Source of the DNA: JBBRLG01 sp038231495 | Lineage (GTDB): Bacteria; Planctomycetota; Planctomycetia; Gemmatales; Gemmataceae | Assembly: GCA_038231495.1 (NCBI GenBank) | Contig: JBBRLG010000529.1 | Span: forward strand, 1 to 5,168 | Length of the DNA stretch: 5,168 nucleotides | Direction of reading: 5' to 3' | Part shown: positions 4,883 through 5,168 of the stretch, piece by piece | Layout of the letters: each line of letters begins with the position of its first letter | Numbering within the stretch: the first letter of the stretch is position 1 | Made by a program: the position numbers and the translations under genes | Notes under the pieces: generated by a model | What the model saw: the letters and a program-made list of their open reading frames with translations, nothing else | Databases searched by the model: none | What the model was told of the DNA's origin: nothing

Positions 4883-5110
4883 TCAAGACTTTGCTTTTCG
4901 GCCTGCCGTTTTCTGGCCACGAGTGTTAACCTCCTTGCCATTGGCGGGAACGACGCCCGCTGCCACGAGCGCGTTGAAATGTGCGTCCGTGAGCAATAGT
5001 ACGGGATCAGCAGACGTACCAATCGCTTGCCAGGTGCCACTGAGTTCATTGAGGACGCGAAGCGCCGCAATGAACTGCTCCTTGCTTTTTATCCTCACTG
5101 CGTGTCCCAC
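4883..5110 (-). CDS. Small conserved-looking protein of unknown function (75 aa)
   Basis: This is a 75-aa protein beginning at GTG (5108-5110). Residues about 5-25 (RIKSKEQFIAALRVLNELSG) form a likely amphipathic helix. Then TWQAIG leads into a strand-like VLLLTDAHFNALVAAGVV, and the tail is Lys/Arg/Gly-rich (about 57-75), possibly disordered. It has no signal peptide, membrane helix or catalytic motif that I recognise. The start is chosen because AGAGGTGAT, closely complementary to the 16S 3' end, lies just upstream. The end of another minus-strand frame overlaps this start by 16 bp, and a further ORF begins 4 bp after the stop, so it sits in a tightly packed operon. Its balanced codon use and compact domain make it the best-supported host gene in the window. 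The general look recalls short proteins of Planctomycetota gene clusters, but that is only an impression. Confidence 0.78.
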   Translation of the reverse strand: MGHAVRIKSKEQFIAALRVLNELSGTWQAIGTSADPVLLLTDAHFNALVAAGVVPANGKEVNTRGQKTAGRKAKS

Positions 5111-5168
5111 TTAATCACCTCTACTTGCACACTGATGTGTTGTGGAAATCCCGGTCTCCATTCCTCCC
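5095..5168 (-). CDS. C-terminal end of an upstream gene (partial)
   Basis: A minus-strand frame enters from the right edge (first full codon at 5164-5166) and stops at TGA 5095-5097. It encodes 23 residues ending FPQHISVQVEVIKWDTQ, with alternating hydrophobic and polar residues as in a final beta strand. It overlaps the start of the 75-aa gene by 16 bp, a common arrangement for coupled genes. The fragment is too short to assign a family, and a chance open frame of this length is possible. Confidence 0.42.
   Translation of the reverse strand, partial: EEWRPGFPQHISVQVEVIKWDTQ
5115..5122 (-). promoter_or_regulatory. Ribosome binding site of the 75-aa gene
   Basis: The minus strand reads AGAGGTGA followed by TTAA and the GTG start. 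Eight consecutive bases (GAGGTGAT) match the Shine-Dalgarno consensus extended to GGAGGTGAT. This decides for GTG at 5108-5110 over any later start. Confidence 0.75.

Noticed and set aside
1..5168. CRISPR array, tRNA/rRNA, integrase or toxin-antitoxin pair
   Set aside because: I found no regularly spaced repeats, no RNA gene signatures and no recognisable toxin, antitoxin or recombinase motifs. The only repeats are the IS ends and the two 25-bp copies.

Overview
This window is an insertion-sequence hotspot. Two complete-looking transposable elements sit head-on (IS66 transcribed leftward, ISKra4 rightward) in what appears to be a leftward (minus-strand) run of small host genes. The DNA is GC-rich. 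No rRNA, tRNA or housekeeping gene is present to place the organism. The character of the small proteins, the IS pair and the high GC are compatible with Planctomycetota, but this is impression rather than proof.

Layout: 1-569 has no confident gene. It holds GC-rich hairpins, two near-identical 25-bp direct repeats (331-355 and 541-565, offset exactly 210 bp) and an open plus-strand frame (366-584) that runs into IS66. 570-2379 is an 1810-bp IS66-family element with perfect 18-bp inverted ends and a single 545-aa DDE transposase (676-2313, minus), so it belongs to the ISBst12-like branch that lacks TnpA/TnpB. Its flanks show no 8-bp target duplication. 2383-2580 (minus) is a small 65-aa gene with a strong ribosome binding site. 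2668-4592 is an ISKra4-family element with imperfect 15-bp ends. Its transposase is split into two frames by one extra T in a T7 run (3137-3143).

Removing exactly 2668-4592 joins two minus-strand fragments (4593-4766 and 2602-2667) into one open frame that stops 21 bp before the 65-aa gene. This supports both the element boundaries and insertion without target duplication into a small gene. At 4768-4788 there is a second, inverted copy of the ISKra4 right tip, apparently a relic of another insertion. 4883-5110 (minus) is a 75-aa gene with a GTG start and a very good ribosome binding site. The C-terminus of another gene (5095-5168) overlaps its start.

Read together, the minus strand looks like an operon of short genes: partial gene, 75-aa gene, ORF(s) broken by ISKra4-type elements, then the 65-aa gene. 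Repeated transposon insertion has dismembered it. None of the small proteins could be assigned a function. No CRISPR array, defence system or replication origin was seen.
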